DNA of 64,000 nt. Source: Symbiodinium natans (Eukaryota > Sar > Dinophyceae > Suessiales > Symbiodiniaceae). The stretch's first letter is position 1. Every line of letters begins with the position of its first letter. The position numbers and the translations under genes were made by a program. Under the pieces are notes generated by a model. That model was not told the DNA's origin. It searched no databases and saw only the letters and a list, made by a program, of their open reading frames with translations. The stretch is taken from contig CAJNDS010002496.1 of the NCBI GenBank assembly GCA_905221605.1, positions 288,501 through 352,500 on the forward strand, given 5' to 3'. Below, in pieces: positions 22,041 through 34,667 of the stretch.

Positions 22041-22811
22041 GCTCGTTCCCGCACAGTACACCCAAGACGACTCCTCCGGCGTCCACGTCGCTCGCGCTCT
22101 GCGGCTGCTCTTTGATCGCAGGACAGACACCAGACAGAGTTTGGGGAAGAGGTTTTGGAGAATTCTGAAATTTTGTGAATTTCATGATAATTCGTGAACA
22201 CAAGACTCTGCAAGTTGGACGCTTCAGGCCTCTCTCCATGTCTCTCAGGTCATTGGCCCCCTCCCTTCTCTGAGTTCTCGGGAAACTCCCTTCCCGCACG
22301 ACTGTACGGGCATTCACGGGCAGCACCGGCACTGTTGTTTGACTGTTGGTTGTATCAATTTGTCTCAATTTGTATCATCACTTTGTACTAGCGTTGTCAG
22401 AGCTAATGGCTTAATGGCCTGCTACTACAAGTCTTGCACAGGTCTTGGCTGAAGTGTTAATCCCACTGTTATCTATCACAAGACACGCAGAACGAGATGT
22501 GAGTTGCATCGTGTCTCTGGTACATTGCTGCACATGTTGATCGTCGCCGAGTCCTTGCATTGATTCCCTGACTCTTCGTGATGCCATGCCGGCAGAGCTT
22601 GATCGGACTTTGCTACACTGAATCCTCGAGCGCTTGATAACCCTTCCTCAGCCATGGAGAATGATGTGATCTTCGCTGTAGCAGTTTGTCTTGTTTGCTA
22701 AGCCAAGCTGAGAAATACTAAATTATCATGTTGGAGCGGAATTGTCCAATCAACGCTCATCGTACAGCTGTTAAGTTAATTTAGCTTTAACGGGCGTCAT
22801 TCAGCATGCGG

Positions 22812-22812
<1 letters not shown>

Positions 22813-22892
<80 letters not shown>
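22813..22892 (+). repeat. (GT)n microsatellite, about 39 copies
   Basis: Perfect dinucleotide run. Confidence 0.99.
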
Positions 22893-22895
<3 letters not shown>

Positions 22896-23221
22896 TCTGG
22901 CAGCCAAGGTCAGTTGGCATGACCATGCCACCCCAAGTGTCGCACATCCTTGCATCTCAACGGCAATTGGTGATGTGCGGACACGCTGAGCCACTAAGTT
23001 TCGTTGTTGCGCAATGGCTGCTAAGGGGACGTGTATATACAAAACTGCCTAGCTCCGGCCCCAGTGGCATACCGAAGATACCGTGTCTCGGACTACGCGG
23101 TGGGCTGCGCATGGAGTCTAAGTCTGCCACTTGCGCTTCAGGCCGGCCAGTTTGCAGAAAAGTCCAGCTCTCCGCTGCGTGCGCAGCATGGCACTTCCGA
23201 GGCTCCCGAAGTTAAGCGGAG

Positions 23222-23420
23222 CAGCAGTGGAAGGGCAAACGGTGCTGCGGATTATTGCGGAGTATTCCGGATGCATTCAGAGAATGAGGTGCTGGTCTGG
23301 CACTGCAAACATCCACATGGCCTCTTCTCGATGTTCTCCCTGGCGCTTGGTCACATGGAGACCTGTGAGAAGACGGGCACAGCTTTGATTGTGGACTGGT
23401 GCCTTCCTTACACGGAGAAA
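23222..23420 (+). CDS. Gene C exon: N-lobe block
   Basis: Reads RMHSENEVLVWHCKHPHGLF, then SMFSLALGHMETCEKTG and TALIVDWCLPY. The 'GLfS...LghLe.ceksG...VvDW' pattern fits the start of the first Rossmann-like lobe. The acceptor position is approximate. Confidence 0.55.
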
Positions 23421-26400
23421 GTAGCTCCACCCAGATGTGCAGCAAGTTGTTGGCGAAGCATACTGGAGCATACTGGAACATACAGCTGAGGTCTTCTGAA
23501 GAGTTGCTGTACAGAGGTCCTCCTGAGGAGCCCAATGCCGCTTCCCTGCAGTTGGGTGTCACAAGTTGGATATCTATATAAACTCCATTCAGCTGCCTCT
23601 CCCAATCCCTCATCCCTCAGCTGTCTTGATGTGCATGAGAATCATGTCATGAGACTTGGTCGTGGGGTCATAAGATTGATAATTCGGCCGTGACTTCAAG
23701 TCTGAGCTTACTATCGCTGGCAATCCTATGTTGCGCGATCTCTTTGTGTTCCAACTACGGTCTAAATAAAGACCGCGATGCTGGCACTGTAAGACAATAT
23801 TGCCGCAACCAAGACCGGGTCATCTACCAAAACAAGCTCATGACCCCGAATGTAGTAGCCACAGCAATGCAGCACAGCACAAGTATGCTGATGACCTTCA
23901 TTCACTTGCCGCGAAGCTGATGACGCAGAAGTGAGCAAAGTACAATCTTGTTGTAGCATGTTGTAGCATGCTGCAGCATGCTGCGCATGCTGCAGCATGC
24001 TGCAGCATGTTGCAGCATTCTGCAGGATGCTGCAGCATGTTGCAGCCCGGCATCAGGTTTGGAACGCATTCTTCTGCCAGCCTGCTGAGCTGAAGATGTC
24101 TCCGCAGGTATCGGGAGCATGTTGGATGGTTGTGACGTGTTCTTTGTCTTCGAACCGTTTCTTGGATTTGTTTTTTACACGAGAGGCCCTGCGCAGTGCG
24201 CTGTGTGCTGGACGGCCCCTCTGCTACACTTGCCATCCAGCATCCGGTTGATCTCAGCCCGCAATCAGCGACACGTCCTGTCAGGTATAAGGAAACCAGC
24301 AGCCAACGAGTAGTCTATGGAAAGTACAAGGGTGTCATCCAGGACGTTCAAATGACCTTGATGGGTTTCAACGAGCAAGCTCACAGACGTATGATGTAGG
24401 GAAGCTTAGGGAAGGATCCCGGCCCAGTTTTCTTCACATCGCCTGCTGTTGCAATTGAGCAAGAAATGAGCAATAATGAGACTTGGCAGAGGACTACGGG
24501 GGCATCCCGCAGCAGCAGGCGGCCCAAGGCCGTGCCTTGTGCAAGCGGAACCTCCTCTTGCGCCCAAGGCTGGGCAAAGAGCAGGGGGGCAAAACATGTG
24601 GTGGGGCAGGGCCTTTAAGCCTTTTTGAAAGCACTGCAGCAATAAACGAACAGCACTTCCCAAGTACAATTTGTCAGGTCATTCCAAATCCTTAGGTTCA
24701 GCACCCACGATGAACCAACCATCAGAACATCCGTCACATCATTCGCCTTTTTCTTTGTTGCCGGTTCGTGCGCCCGATCATATTCTGATTATTCTGTCAG
24801 ACCAATCCAGACCATGAGTCACCTCATGTATGTCGGATCATGCGACACATGTTGCTTGACAAAGTGCGCCAGCCGTCCGGCGAAAGTTCGACAACGCTCG
24901 GATTAGCGTGGCCCCAAATTGCGAGAGCATGTCTGCAGCGTGCAGCCAGATTCGTCAGCAAAGAACAAAGGACTACTCTGCTCTGGCCAGCGTGCGCGCG
25001 GGGGAGGGTCCACCTGAGAATCAAGGGTTTGCATCCTGAAAGGGCATCATGATTCTTCAGAGCCTGTGTCACGTGCTTCATTCAATGATTTCAATGCAAC
25101 ATGTGTTGTCGGAATCATGCGGTTCAAACGCGCCATACGTCCAGAATCACAATGTCGTCGAGTTAGCGTGTCCAGTTCATTCAGTAGTGCATGCGCGCAA
25201 AAACCATCAACAACCTTACCTGAAGGCATTCCTACATTCGTTCAATCACTACTAGACCACAAGAATGCATAATTGGCACAAATGCATTCTTGCACTCACT
25301 TCAGAGACCTGCCTCGCAGAGGCAGACAAACAAGACATCCATTCATGCTGTACACACATGCTGGTGACCGCAGTGGATCTATTGGCCACAATTCCTCTCA
25401 ACAGAACAATGCTGCTGTTCTAGATGGCTGTGGCAAGTCGCAAACAGGCGAGCCTGATTTAGATGATGGACTAAGCCATAACACTTTTGAATCTCTTCCG
25501 ATCTAAATTTCCTCTCGCATGCACTGCGGTGAATGCCACCGCGCCCGAAGCAGCTCCGCGAATAGCGGCATTCCAGGCACCGAAGTAGCTCGATGAGCGA
25601 TTCTGAGAATACAGGTGCTCATGCGGAAGCCCATCTTCCCAAGCACGAAATGAAGGCTAAGCCGGCTAAGCAAAACAGACCCTGCAATGTCCGGCCATGT
25701 CACACACCGCAACTTTCAGCGGATGACAACAGGCCATCTGTTTAGAAAGGCCTGGGTACGAACAACAAGTACGGGTGAGAGTGTCGTACTGCGGGTTGGC
25801 GAGTGTTCACATTGCTGGAGGTGGGAAAAGGTGGGAAAAGAATTAACATGCCTGCATCAAGTACGTGTGAGGTTTCAGCGGAAGCTTCAAGATGCCATAG
25901 ACTCGCTGCCATCTGGGCGCCGATTGGCAGCCGGAATCTCGGCGTCGGTATCTCCACACATCCGGGCTCCCACGTCTGCCAAGGTCCACATACGACGCAG
26001 CGACAAGGCCTGTGAGGCCGCCGCCAACTTCGAACTTTCAGACGAGGGTCTCAAACAGCGCATCATCCAGCAGCCAGATTCTCAGCTGAGATTGCAGGTC
26101 GGGCAGGTCGGGGTCTGACCGGCTTCCGGTGCAATACGGTGCAGGTGCGCAGCTTGGTGCATGGACGGCGTGCTCCTCTGCACCGACGATGCATCCCTGA
26201 AGCAGCGCCTCACTGATGCCTTGGAGCCCGCAGGTCAGCAACTCAGCTCTCAGCAAATCTCAGCAACCCATTCCAAGTTCCTCCAAGTTCCTCCTACTTG
26301 CCCGTGTAAGGCCTGATGCGATAGCAACCCGAGGCTTGTCCGTCTCCACGTACAACTCTACGTTGCCCTCAGACAATAGCAAGGCGCCAGGGGAAAAGTA

Positions 26401-27200
26401 GAAGTCGCAGCATGGTGAGCTGGACACATCAGCGGCAACATGTTGCTTTCTGTCGTTTCGTGACATGTGTGATCCGATAGAGGGTTCTGCGGGGTGACAA
26501 GTGTCAAACCAACAGAATGACAAAAGCGGTCTCACTGGGAGGCAGTTCACTTCGACAAGACTGTGGATGCGTACAAAAAAGCAGAGGTCTGTTTTGTGAC
26601 ATGTGTCTCCTCAAGATCTGGCTCGTCACTCAAACAGGATGTGGTGATGGAGGCTTTTTTGATGGCAAGAGGCTGTCACGGCTTACTCTCGACGTTTTCG
26701 CCTTGGCACTGATGCTCACACTGAGTTGCAGCTGCGTGAGTTCAGGTCTGAGCAATTGAAGACTATCGCCATTGGGCCATTGGGCGCTGAGGTACTCAAA
26801 TGTGTCAGCTGCTGTCGTTTACCTCAGCCACGACAAATACCCGTGCCCCTTAAACCCAGAGAGACGTTCAGAGTTGTTGCAGCCTGCAGTCTGTCGCAAA
26901 CTCGGTTTTCAAGCAGTTTTGCCACCGAATGGCAGCAATGCAGCACCATGCGGCACCATGCGGCACCACCGCTTCTTGCGCATTCAACACGAGTGAGAGG
27001 TACACAACATTCTGGGATCCACTGGAGCCTCTGGCCAATCAGCCTGCAGGCCTTAGCTGCTAGCTCTTGATATGCAGGCCAAAGAGCTCCTATCCGTGCA
27101 ATTGTGCCATGGAGGACAAGACTGAGGAGGCCCGAGATCCTCTGCCCGGCCAAGGCTTATTAGGCTTCGCACATGCCGGCGGATCACATTCGATCACACA
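23222..27200 (+). CDS. Gene C: fucosyltransferase-like glycosyltransferase (multi-exon)
   Basis: Recognisable blocks in order on the plus strand. An N-lobe block HPHGLFSMFSLALGHMETCE followed by GTALIVDW lies at about 23,310-23,400. HIRRSDKACEAAANFELSDE is at about 25,980-26,045. DGVLLCTDDASLKQRL is at 26,163-26,215. DAYKKAE/DVVMEAFLMARG leads to LLSTFS/YSNVSAAVVYLS at 26,544-26,830. The HxRRxDK, TDD and late TFS-S.vs motifs in this order match the GT23/O-fucosyltransferase fold (GDP-fucose transfer, normally Golgi or ER lumen), so this is a family-level call. Exons between 23.42 and 25.86 kb were not placed, the acceptor substrate is unknown, and no signal anchor was found. Confidence 0.6.
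23949..24046 (+). repeat. 10-bp tandem repeat (CTGCAGCATG type)
   Basis: About ten copies. The unit is nearly self-complementary (GCATGCTGCAGCATGC), so the array can fold on itself. Confidence 0.85.
25861..26100 (+). CDS. Gene C exon: HIRRSDK block
   Basis: Reads VRFQRKLQDAIDSLPSG, then TSAKVHIRRSDKACEAAANF and ELSDEGLKQRI. HIRRSDK corresponds to the HxRRTDK motif that binds the donor phosphates in GT23-type enzymes. Confidence 0.65.
26153..26233 (+). CDS. Gene C exon: TDD block
   Basis: WCMDGVLLCTDDASLKQRLT, then DALEPA. It equals the 'vflATDD.sl' segment that follows HxRRTDK in the family. Acceptor GCGCAG, donor gtcag. Confidence 0.65.
26311..26397 (+). CDS. Gene C exon: GLSVSTYNST block
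   Basis: PDAIATRGLSVSTYNSTLPS, then DNSKAPGE. It lies between the TDD and late TFS blocks as expected for a spacer. Donor GT at 26,398. Confidence 0.5.
26544..26880 (+). CDS. Gene C exons: late catalytic-lobe motif
   Basis: Exon 26,544-26,586 reads HFDKTVDAYKKAE and ends at a GT donor. Exon 26,638-26,699 reads DVVMEAFLMARGCHGLLSTF and has a GC donor. Exon 26,792-~26,880 reads YSNVSAAVVYLSHDKYPCPL. Joined they give the 'D..ll..c..lvgTfSS.vs...' motif near the C terminus of FUT8-like enzymes. Confidence 0.65.
27000..27175 (+). CDS. Gene C 3' end: last exon(s), splice unresolved
   Basis: Exon 27,000-27,049 reads YTTFWDPLEPLANQPA after an AG acceptor. Downstream, TGCAGGCC occurs twice (about 27,045 and 27,074) around 28 bp containing an in-frame stop. 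Treating those 28 bp as an intron opens a frame to a stop near 27,165, but 28 bp would be very short for an intron. The 27,070-27,124 segment has a near-copy at 45,513-45,560. Confidence 0.4.
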
Positions 27201-30200
27201 CAGGCTGTCACATCCAGTAACATGATGTCACTTGTCCTAGGGTCCAGGCCTGTAGTCTACGATCCGCAAGTTGCCTAAGATTTCGTGATCATCTTTGAAG
27301 CATCCTTGCCATGAAGTTGCTGATGGAAATGTGCTTGCTCATCATTCTCTGTCGCTTCGCTGCGGCACCCTGCATGGCATCCTTCCATGATCTGCACTGT
27401 GAAGATGGCACCATATTACACCACATCGCATAGATGTAGATGCAAATAGATTCATATAATCATGAACTCAGTCGACAGTTGCTAGACTGGATCATGCTGC
27501 ATTGAGTTTTTGTTTTTTGGGGTGAACCGCTCGAAGTTGGTCTGGATTTTCCACGGGTTGACTCAGACAGCTGAATCAACCACCCTACAAGGCATGCCAT
27601 GAAGTGACCGTCTTGTGGAGCGATGAACATGGCTTTATATGGCTTTGAAAGTGATTGACGCCGAAGTGGCATGCTTGCTTTTCGAGATTGGGTGGCTAGA
27701 CTTCGCGTCACCTGCCTGCCAATGCCAATTCGAAGTATGGGTTTGCATACCGGCTGTTCCAGCCCATGCCTGCAACAAGTATTTATTGTGCTGCATCAGA
27801 TCAGCGGCACATGCTCTCAATGCGAGTCGTGCTGATGCCCGATGTGGAGTCCTCCCATCCAGGTGAGAGGCTCTAGGCAGAGTTACATGCGCGCTCACTG
27901 TGAAGCACTGTGATACTCATAACCGTTATGACTGGCTGAACTCCTGTACTGGTGCAAGCGTCAGTGTACGTTAGTATTCCGCCATCTTTCAATATCGCAT
28001 GTATCAACAGAACCTTCATGCCCAGTCCACCTAGGAGAATCCTGTGTGGCATACAAAGACTGACACATACAAGACCTGCTCGTTGGCTTATCAAAAAGTA
28101 TGTGCCGCATGGCTTCTAAGTTGAAGGTCGCAAATGCGTGAGGCGACCTTGCAGCGACATCGTCATTCCGTCGCGCAGCGAAGGGCTCTGACATCGTGTC
28201 ATCATAATGTCGGGCTTGTCGACCTTGCAGCGAGATGTTGCGGCGGTGGAGCAGGTCGAGCCTTGAGGGTGTTGAGGCAGTTTGAGGTAACATTTGAGAC
28301 TCTGTCCAAATCTGTCGAGTTTGGAGGCGCTCTCCACAGAGATCCATCGGTGCAGCACCGAGAGACCCATGGCTTGACATGCCTGTGCCTGCCGGAGCAG
28401 TTTTTTCAAGAGAATTTCGAGGCGCAGTGACTTGGAGGAGCGACTCTCCGCACAAGCCCGAAACCGAGCGGCAGCGCTTAAAACATACAAGTATCAAAGA
28501 AGAATTTGCAAAGTGGACGGCGCATTCTGGCCGCGCCTGCTGAGAAATCACGCGCCCGATGAAGGTGAGTTCGGAGGTGCGCGCTGCAATTCGCAAAGCA
28601 GCAGGACACCTGCGGCCTTCGGTCGTTTGCCCTTGTTCATGCTCAGCTCTTGTACATCTCTCTACTGAGGAGCCATTGAGGAGCAGCTGTCCTTTGGATA
28701 CCGTCGACACGTGGACGATGTGAGGAGCAACCTGCCTTGAACATCCTTGAACACTCTTGTCGACATGCTGCTACACTCTAGCTACACTTGAGCTATGCAG
28801 CCTATGCGCACCGAAGTACTCGGCTACTCGCGTTGGAGCGCTCGCTGGGGGTACTTCGACAATGCCAGGAGACAGAGGCGCGTATGCGCACTCTTATGTG
28901 CACGAGATGCACGAGCACGTTATCAGTAATGCTGGCAGGCTGCCAAACCAGACCTGCTTGCCATGGGTGTGAGCAGTTCGAGCCACTTGGTTTGCTTGAG
29001 TTATGCCAAGTCCTGCTCGTCCCATCGACTGCGTTCGTAAGAAAACTTCAGGTGGATGTGATCGACAGATCGCCCGGCTGGAAACGCGTGTGGCGACGCG
29101 GGGCCCTTTGCTGATTCAGTGTGTTCGTGGTGCTGCACAATGGCATTCTCGCCGGGGTCTCGTCACATTCATTGCAAATCGTGCACTCCCTTGGGTCCCG
29201 TGCACTGTTTTGGAGGCAATTCGACACATGATCTCACATTGTTCCTCGTGAAGCCCGTCTTTGGAGAGTGCGTTTTGGAGGGCTCATGGGACCTTGACGG
29301 GCTCTTTGGAGTGCTTTTGGGGCGCTATTGCATAGAGGTAGAGGTTTTGCAGTCAACACAGGCACAATGAGGGATAACTTTTCTTCTTGAGGCGGGAGGT
29401 TAGGCCATCGAGAAGCATGTGGAGCGCGCACGGGACATTTCACAATAAATGCGGATTTTGGACCATGTCGCCTCGAAAGTGATGACCCTCTCGATGATCG
29501 CTGGTACTCGTGCTGCTGCGGGCTTTCGACGATCTTCGATGGAAAAAGTGTGACCTTCTTGAAAAATCTGTGCGTCCATGCACCAACACTCTTGATTTCA
29601 GACCATGTCCCAGTGGCAGTTGACCCCCTCCATGGGAGTCTCCAAGCACCAGATCAAAACTGGTTTACGGCATTGCCAAGTTGCGATACGCCCTGTTCTC
29701 TACCATCTGCACTCCTAAACTTATGAACTGGGTAAAGTTGCGAAACCTGTCCACAGGCCTCGGTTTTCGAACTCAACGCAGCCCAACAAGTCAGCCTGGA
29801 AGCTGGACTGTTCTGTGCGTGCCTGGGACGGTTGAAACACCCTTTTGTACGGAGCGAGCAGAGGCTCCATAAACACGGGTGTACGGGTGTGCATAGATCA
29901 GGCCCTCCTTGCGCCATGTGCGATTCAGAGAGAGAGGAGTACATCGACGACGCGGTGTTGGGTGTAGGTAGTCTGCGATTGAGCTCTTTTGCTCAGCTGC
30001 TGTCGCCTGTCTCGCCAGCAGACACCCGCCAGATCTCGCCAGCCCTCGGGCAATAGCTGCTTGTTTTTTGTTTGTCCACACAGGCTTTCGGCCTGGTGAT
30101 CCCGTTTCTTTTGCATCTAGTCCAAGGTGAAATCGCGATAAGACCATCTTTGTGTGTTTGGCGTCGGGTTTCGTGATGAAAGCAGCCTCGGTCCTTTCGC

Positions 30201-33200
30201 TTATCCTTGTCCAAGCATCCGATCCGGTCTCCTTCTCGGCAGGTACGACCTCCAAGTCAGATACCGATACAAGCCATCTTCAACGATCTTGTCAAGTCTC
30301 CAGTCCTGTCTTCTTGCGTCTGAAGACTGTGACATCGTACTGGTAGCTACCAACATCAAACTCGAATCCATGTTTCTTCAGGTCTCTTTGGCAACCTCAC
30401 TCTATCTCTGCAAGAACTCACTTTCCACCTTCAAGGTTCGAATAGTGGCATAGTGGATCAGAAAGTCTCACAGCATTTCTTCGTATTCTGTCCGTGGATC
30501 ACACAGGTCCATTTCTCAGTGCGATCTCCAGGATACGCCATACTACTTGGTTTGGTCAAACATGAAGTACGTAGGCCGTAGGTATCTAATTACGTACTTT
30601 CGTTTCAAACCAGTTTCCTCCTGACAAACTCCCCACTGCAATTTTCTGCATACGCGTTCGTCAAACCGTCCCGTGCTTTTGGCAGCCGCGGTTTCCTGTC
30701 ACCCTGAGCACACCGTGGTCAAAAAGCAGCCAAGGAGGCCAGATTGTGGCGATAAACAGCAGTCGGATATAGTCGGATGAAGTGTCAGACGGGCAACGAA
30801 TGCACCGAAACGGTCTTCTCAAGCACTCGGCTTGCAGGACTTCTGTCTTTTTTGTGCAGTTTTCGGTTTATTAGCGAAGCCGATGCGGTTAACAAAGGGA
30901 TGCGCAACGCCTAGACACAGACCCAAGGCAAGGTACAGGTTCTGCTCCAAAACAGGATAGAACAGGAAAAGTGAGCCTGAACGTCAGGGTGTGGACACGA
31001 CAGACCTCGGGCCGAAATGCTTCAGACATGTTTGCCAAACAGCCAAGAATGGAAGAGACCAGGGAGCCTTTACAACTCCTTTGGACAAGGAGAGTTTTCA
31101 ATACCCGGGCCATGGCGTGCCGCATTGATAACCAGAGGGAGGTTAAAAGTGGCATGATGTATCCGATTGCTGGACACCTGATGCCTTGCGACCAAGAGTA
31201 GGAACTGGATGCCCAAAGTTCGAGAAGCGTACCATCTTGCGCCGGCTGTTTCTGCGTGAAGGCTACCCGAGCAGCATCGGAGTCGGTTCTAGACACCTAC
31301 AATGAAATTTACCGAAGAAGAAATCGGCATAGAGACACTTTTCTAGTCTACTAGTGTTTCGCTCTGCAAATGGAATCCGAGCACTGAAAGCTCCACTGTG
31401 GCTCGAACGCCAGCAGCAAACAGGCCTAACCAGCGAATTGTTTTTGCTCGACGTGTTCCTGGTTGCGCATATCCAAGTTTCAGGCCACCTTAGGAGACTG
31501 GAGGTTGACAAGGCAAGGCCTCTCAAGACGCTAGAGTAGACAGTTTAGATGCCATCATGCGTTGTCGCGCGGACTGTTGTTGACCGAGAAGCTCCTTGCC
31601 TCATCAAATGCGTGGGTGGGTGGGGGCGGGGGGGGGGGCGGGGGGAAGAAGGAGTGTGTGGTGCAAGCTTGCTCAGCAGTTTCCGAGCTTCAGTTGCCGA
31701 GGTTAGAGCAGACAAAGTCGTATGACGTGCTCCCCTTGGAGGCACTGGTGGCTTGCAGCTCTAGACCAAGTCAGTTGGATTGATCAAATTCCAGTAAACC
31801 CGGTTCACGAGTTTGTCAACCAACGGCGAGTGCATGCACAAGGTCGTTCAGATGTATTCGGTTGCTAAATTACAGCGAGCATGTTCAGTGCAGCAGGGTA
31901 GAGCAGAAATTCAACGAAAGGTGGCCAGGCCGCTCGGCTCTGACAGAAGGAGGCAATGACGTTTCTCATCAGAGAGGGGACAGCACGAGAGAGATAGAGA
32001 GAGAGAGGCAGTGACCTGCCTGAGCACATCAGACCGTGCTGTGTGTGTGTGTGTCTCTGTGAGATGAGAAAGCATGAAGCCGGATCGGAACCCATTGCTG
32101 AGGCAACTGCAGGTGATGCGAGGTCAGCTGTTGGATGAGGCGGCTTCGAGGCCCAGCCGTCCGCGACTATGCCGCGCGCAGTGTGCGATCCGATCCTGCC
32201 TCCTCTGACGGTTCCTGTTTCTTCGTTCTACGTGTAAAGTTTAAAGCTGACGATGCAAGGCCCCATAGGCAGTTGAAGCACAGCAATTCCTGAAGCTTTC
32301 AGCGGGTACATTCGAGTCCCTCCGTCGAGTGGCGTTTGGGGGTTTCACACTTCATCCTCACAAATGTGACTTGTTATTGCTCGAAAGTTTGACGCATGTC
32401 TGTACTTTGACGTCGAGACGCCCTGTCTCCGTTGTTCGTTGCTCCTGCCGTATTACACACACACACACACGTTTGTGATGTGCAGCGGGACTTGCGAAGT
32501 TTACCATTGAGACACGACAACTGTTCATGCAAAGGTGTCGCAAAGCTGCCTCGAACAACGAGGGAGTTTGGAAAAATCCCCTTTCACGAATTTAGTCATA
32601 TTTAGTCAGCGACTATATTGGGTCGACCCCTGCTCATGCGATCTACAGTTACTTGAAGAAACTGCGGTCTGAACCTGGGCAAGCCGGCAAGTTTCATGAT
32701 TCGGTGATCTGTGGTACGTAAAGAATTGAAACATGCAGCGATAGTCTGACGACTCCATGCGTGCACTCACAGGAGTCATAGGTGTTGACTTCGTTCGGCA
32801 ATCATTGCAATCAATAGCTCGACAAAGGGAATGCAGCATACAAGGAGCGGTTGTTTTGCTCAGCGACATACTTTGCACAAGGTGGGCTGATGTTGCGCAG
32901 CCACTTCAAGCAGAGACAGGCTCGTCGAGACCGCAATCGAACACATGCGGATGTGATTCTGATGTGACGTGTAATGACATGTACGTCACAAGACTGTGAG
33001 AAGTACTACAGTTACTAAAGTTGCCTGAAGTGCCGACAAGTTCGATAACTGCCAGTTGGCAATCGACAACGAGTGGATGCCCTGGAGCCAGCAACTCGAG
33101 GGATTCTTTGGAATGGCTTCAGCGTCATGACAAAGACTCCACAAACACCCAGTTGAGGCAGTGGCTCAGGGAGGTGCCCGCTTCCTTTTTGCAGCGATGA

Positions 33201-33430
33201 ATCAACCCTAAATGCGTCGAAACATATCTGGATACTGGGGAGGCTTTGGCTCCAGAGCTCGTCCGTCTGCAACTGGACCCGTTTCCTGTAGCAGCGACAG
33301 CTTGCTAGTGAGCTGCTAGTGGCTGCTAGTGTCTTTGCTTTCATTGCTTTAGAATCTTCAGAACACTCCGCCACTTGCAACAGTCTTCGCTTGATGTGTT
33401 CGATAGTGTCATGCTGCACAATAAGCGCTT
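27200..33430. other. 6.2 kb without a supported gene
   Basis: The longest frame is a 249-codon minus-strand ORF at 27,961-28,710, with no recognisable motif and no supporting splice context. Nothing resembles the repeat domains, the glycosyltransferase or a mobile element. Seen: a G-rich tract at 31,618-31,646, GA/GT microsatellite near 31,990-32,055 and an AC repeat near 32,455. It may be intergenic or hold introns of a gene I cannot recognise. Confidence 0.4.
31618..31646 (+). repeat. G-rich tract, quadruplex-like
   Basis: GGGTGGGGGC followed by G runs broken by single C or T. Four or more G3+ runs lie within 30 bases. Confidence 0.8.
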
Positions 33431-34330
33431 TTGACTCATGACTCCTGGTACTATGCTACTAGACTGCAGGACCTTGCTTCTGAACGCCGCTGTCGAGAAC
33501 GGCTGGAGACCGCGGTCACATGCTCACACAAAGCACGGTGGAGCTTCAGTGTATCTCAGTCTTGCTGTTCCAAGGTCAATAAACACGTGGCTCTTTCGAA
33601 AACGCTGGAAAGGGCCTCCATCACTCCCAGAAGGCACACACAGACACTTCAAGGATCCCAGGCGACTTTGACATCCCTTCAGCGTGCGCCGCCATTTGCG
33701 CCATCTGACAACTTGGACAAATGTGCATTCTCAGCATCCTCAGAAGCCTCAGAAGCCTTACGAACCGGCGTGGAATTGGCATCCTCACAGTCGCGACAGT
33801 CACGGTCGGTGCCACTGGTGCCGGATGCAGCACCACGTGAATCTGCAGCTTCGCTGCATGTTCGGCTCAGGGCTCTTTGCCCCGTGTTCAGAAGCTCTTC
33901 TGATATCACTTCATGGGATTTAGAGGTTGGAGCTGGCAGTTGGCTCGCTGAGGCTCTGCATGGGCATGTGGAGGCCTCACTTACAACAGAGAAAGCCGAC
34001 CGTGCCAGCTTCTCAGGGAGTGTTGAACTCTTGGCACTTCTACGTCGTGGCCATCAAGAACTGAGGTAGAAAGCTTGGCCTTGGAGGTGCCTCCAGCCAA
34101 TGTTGACCTTGCGCTACAAGATGAAACAGCGCAACAAACACCCGAAGTCGCGCAAAGCGACGAGGATCCGGCCAGCAACCTAGCACAGCCGAAGTGGTCT
34201 CACATGACAGTTGGCAGTTTAGATCGTGAGGGGTGCCGAAGGCAAGATTGTTCTGAAACACTCTCAGAGGCTCCCCAGCGGCAGCAGAGGGCTCTTCTTG
34301 GTCGAATGCGAAGATCGTTGAAGAGATAGC
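33431..34330 (+). CDS. Possible coding fragment in two frames
   Basis: One frame from 33,431 to 34,069 reads, for example, CAFSASSEASEALRTGVELA and WLAEALHGHVEASLTTEKAD. A second frame takes over at about 34,050 with SLALEVPPANVDLALQDETA, then QSDEDPASNLAQ, to a stop at 34,329. Both are acidic/Ser-rich and protein-like. The switch could be a small intron or a frameshift. No family recognised. Confidence 0.3.
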
Positions 34331-34667
34331 TCGGCATCTGTTCAAAGAGGTTTCTTGCACAACCTGCCCCTGTGCTCAGCCACTTCTCTGAATTAATTAG
34401 TAAAAATGAGTCATTTCTCCCGTTCTGGTTTCAGTATCTCAATATAGAGGCTTTAAGGAGCCCGAATTCAGGGCTGCAGCAGGACGAGGCTTTGCAGACT
34501 GTCCTTTCTCTCGTATGCTGCAGTGTTCATAGCGATAGGAGGCAAGCCGAAGGTGCTTGAAGTTTGCCTTCGCGAGCTTCCCAGGCCCGAAGCCCTTGAA
34601 CCCTGATAAACCTGTCAACCCTTAACTCTAGTTCAACCCTCCCTACCGTCGTGATCTTCTCTCCCCC

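Noticed and set aside
22797-23042. Poly-(Thr-His) and poly-(Cys-Val) ORFs
   Set aside because: (GT)n microsatellite read in frame.
27961-28710. 249-codon minus-strand ORF
   Set aside because: Long, but without recognisable domain, splice context or protein-like clustering of residues. In an intron-rich genome a single-exon gene here is unproven. Transcript data would decide.
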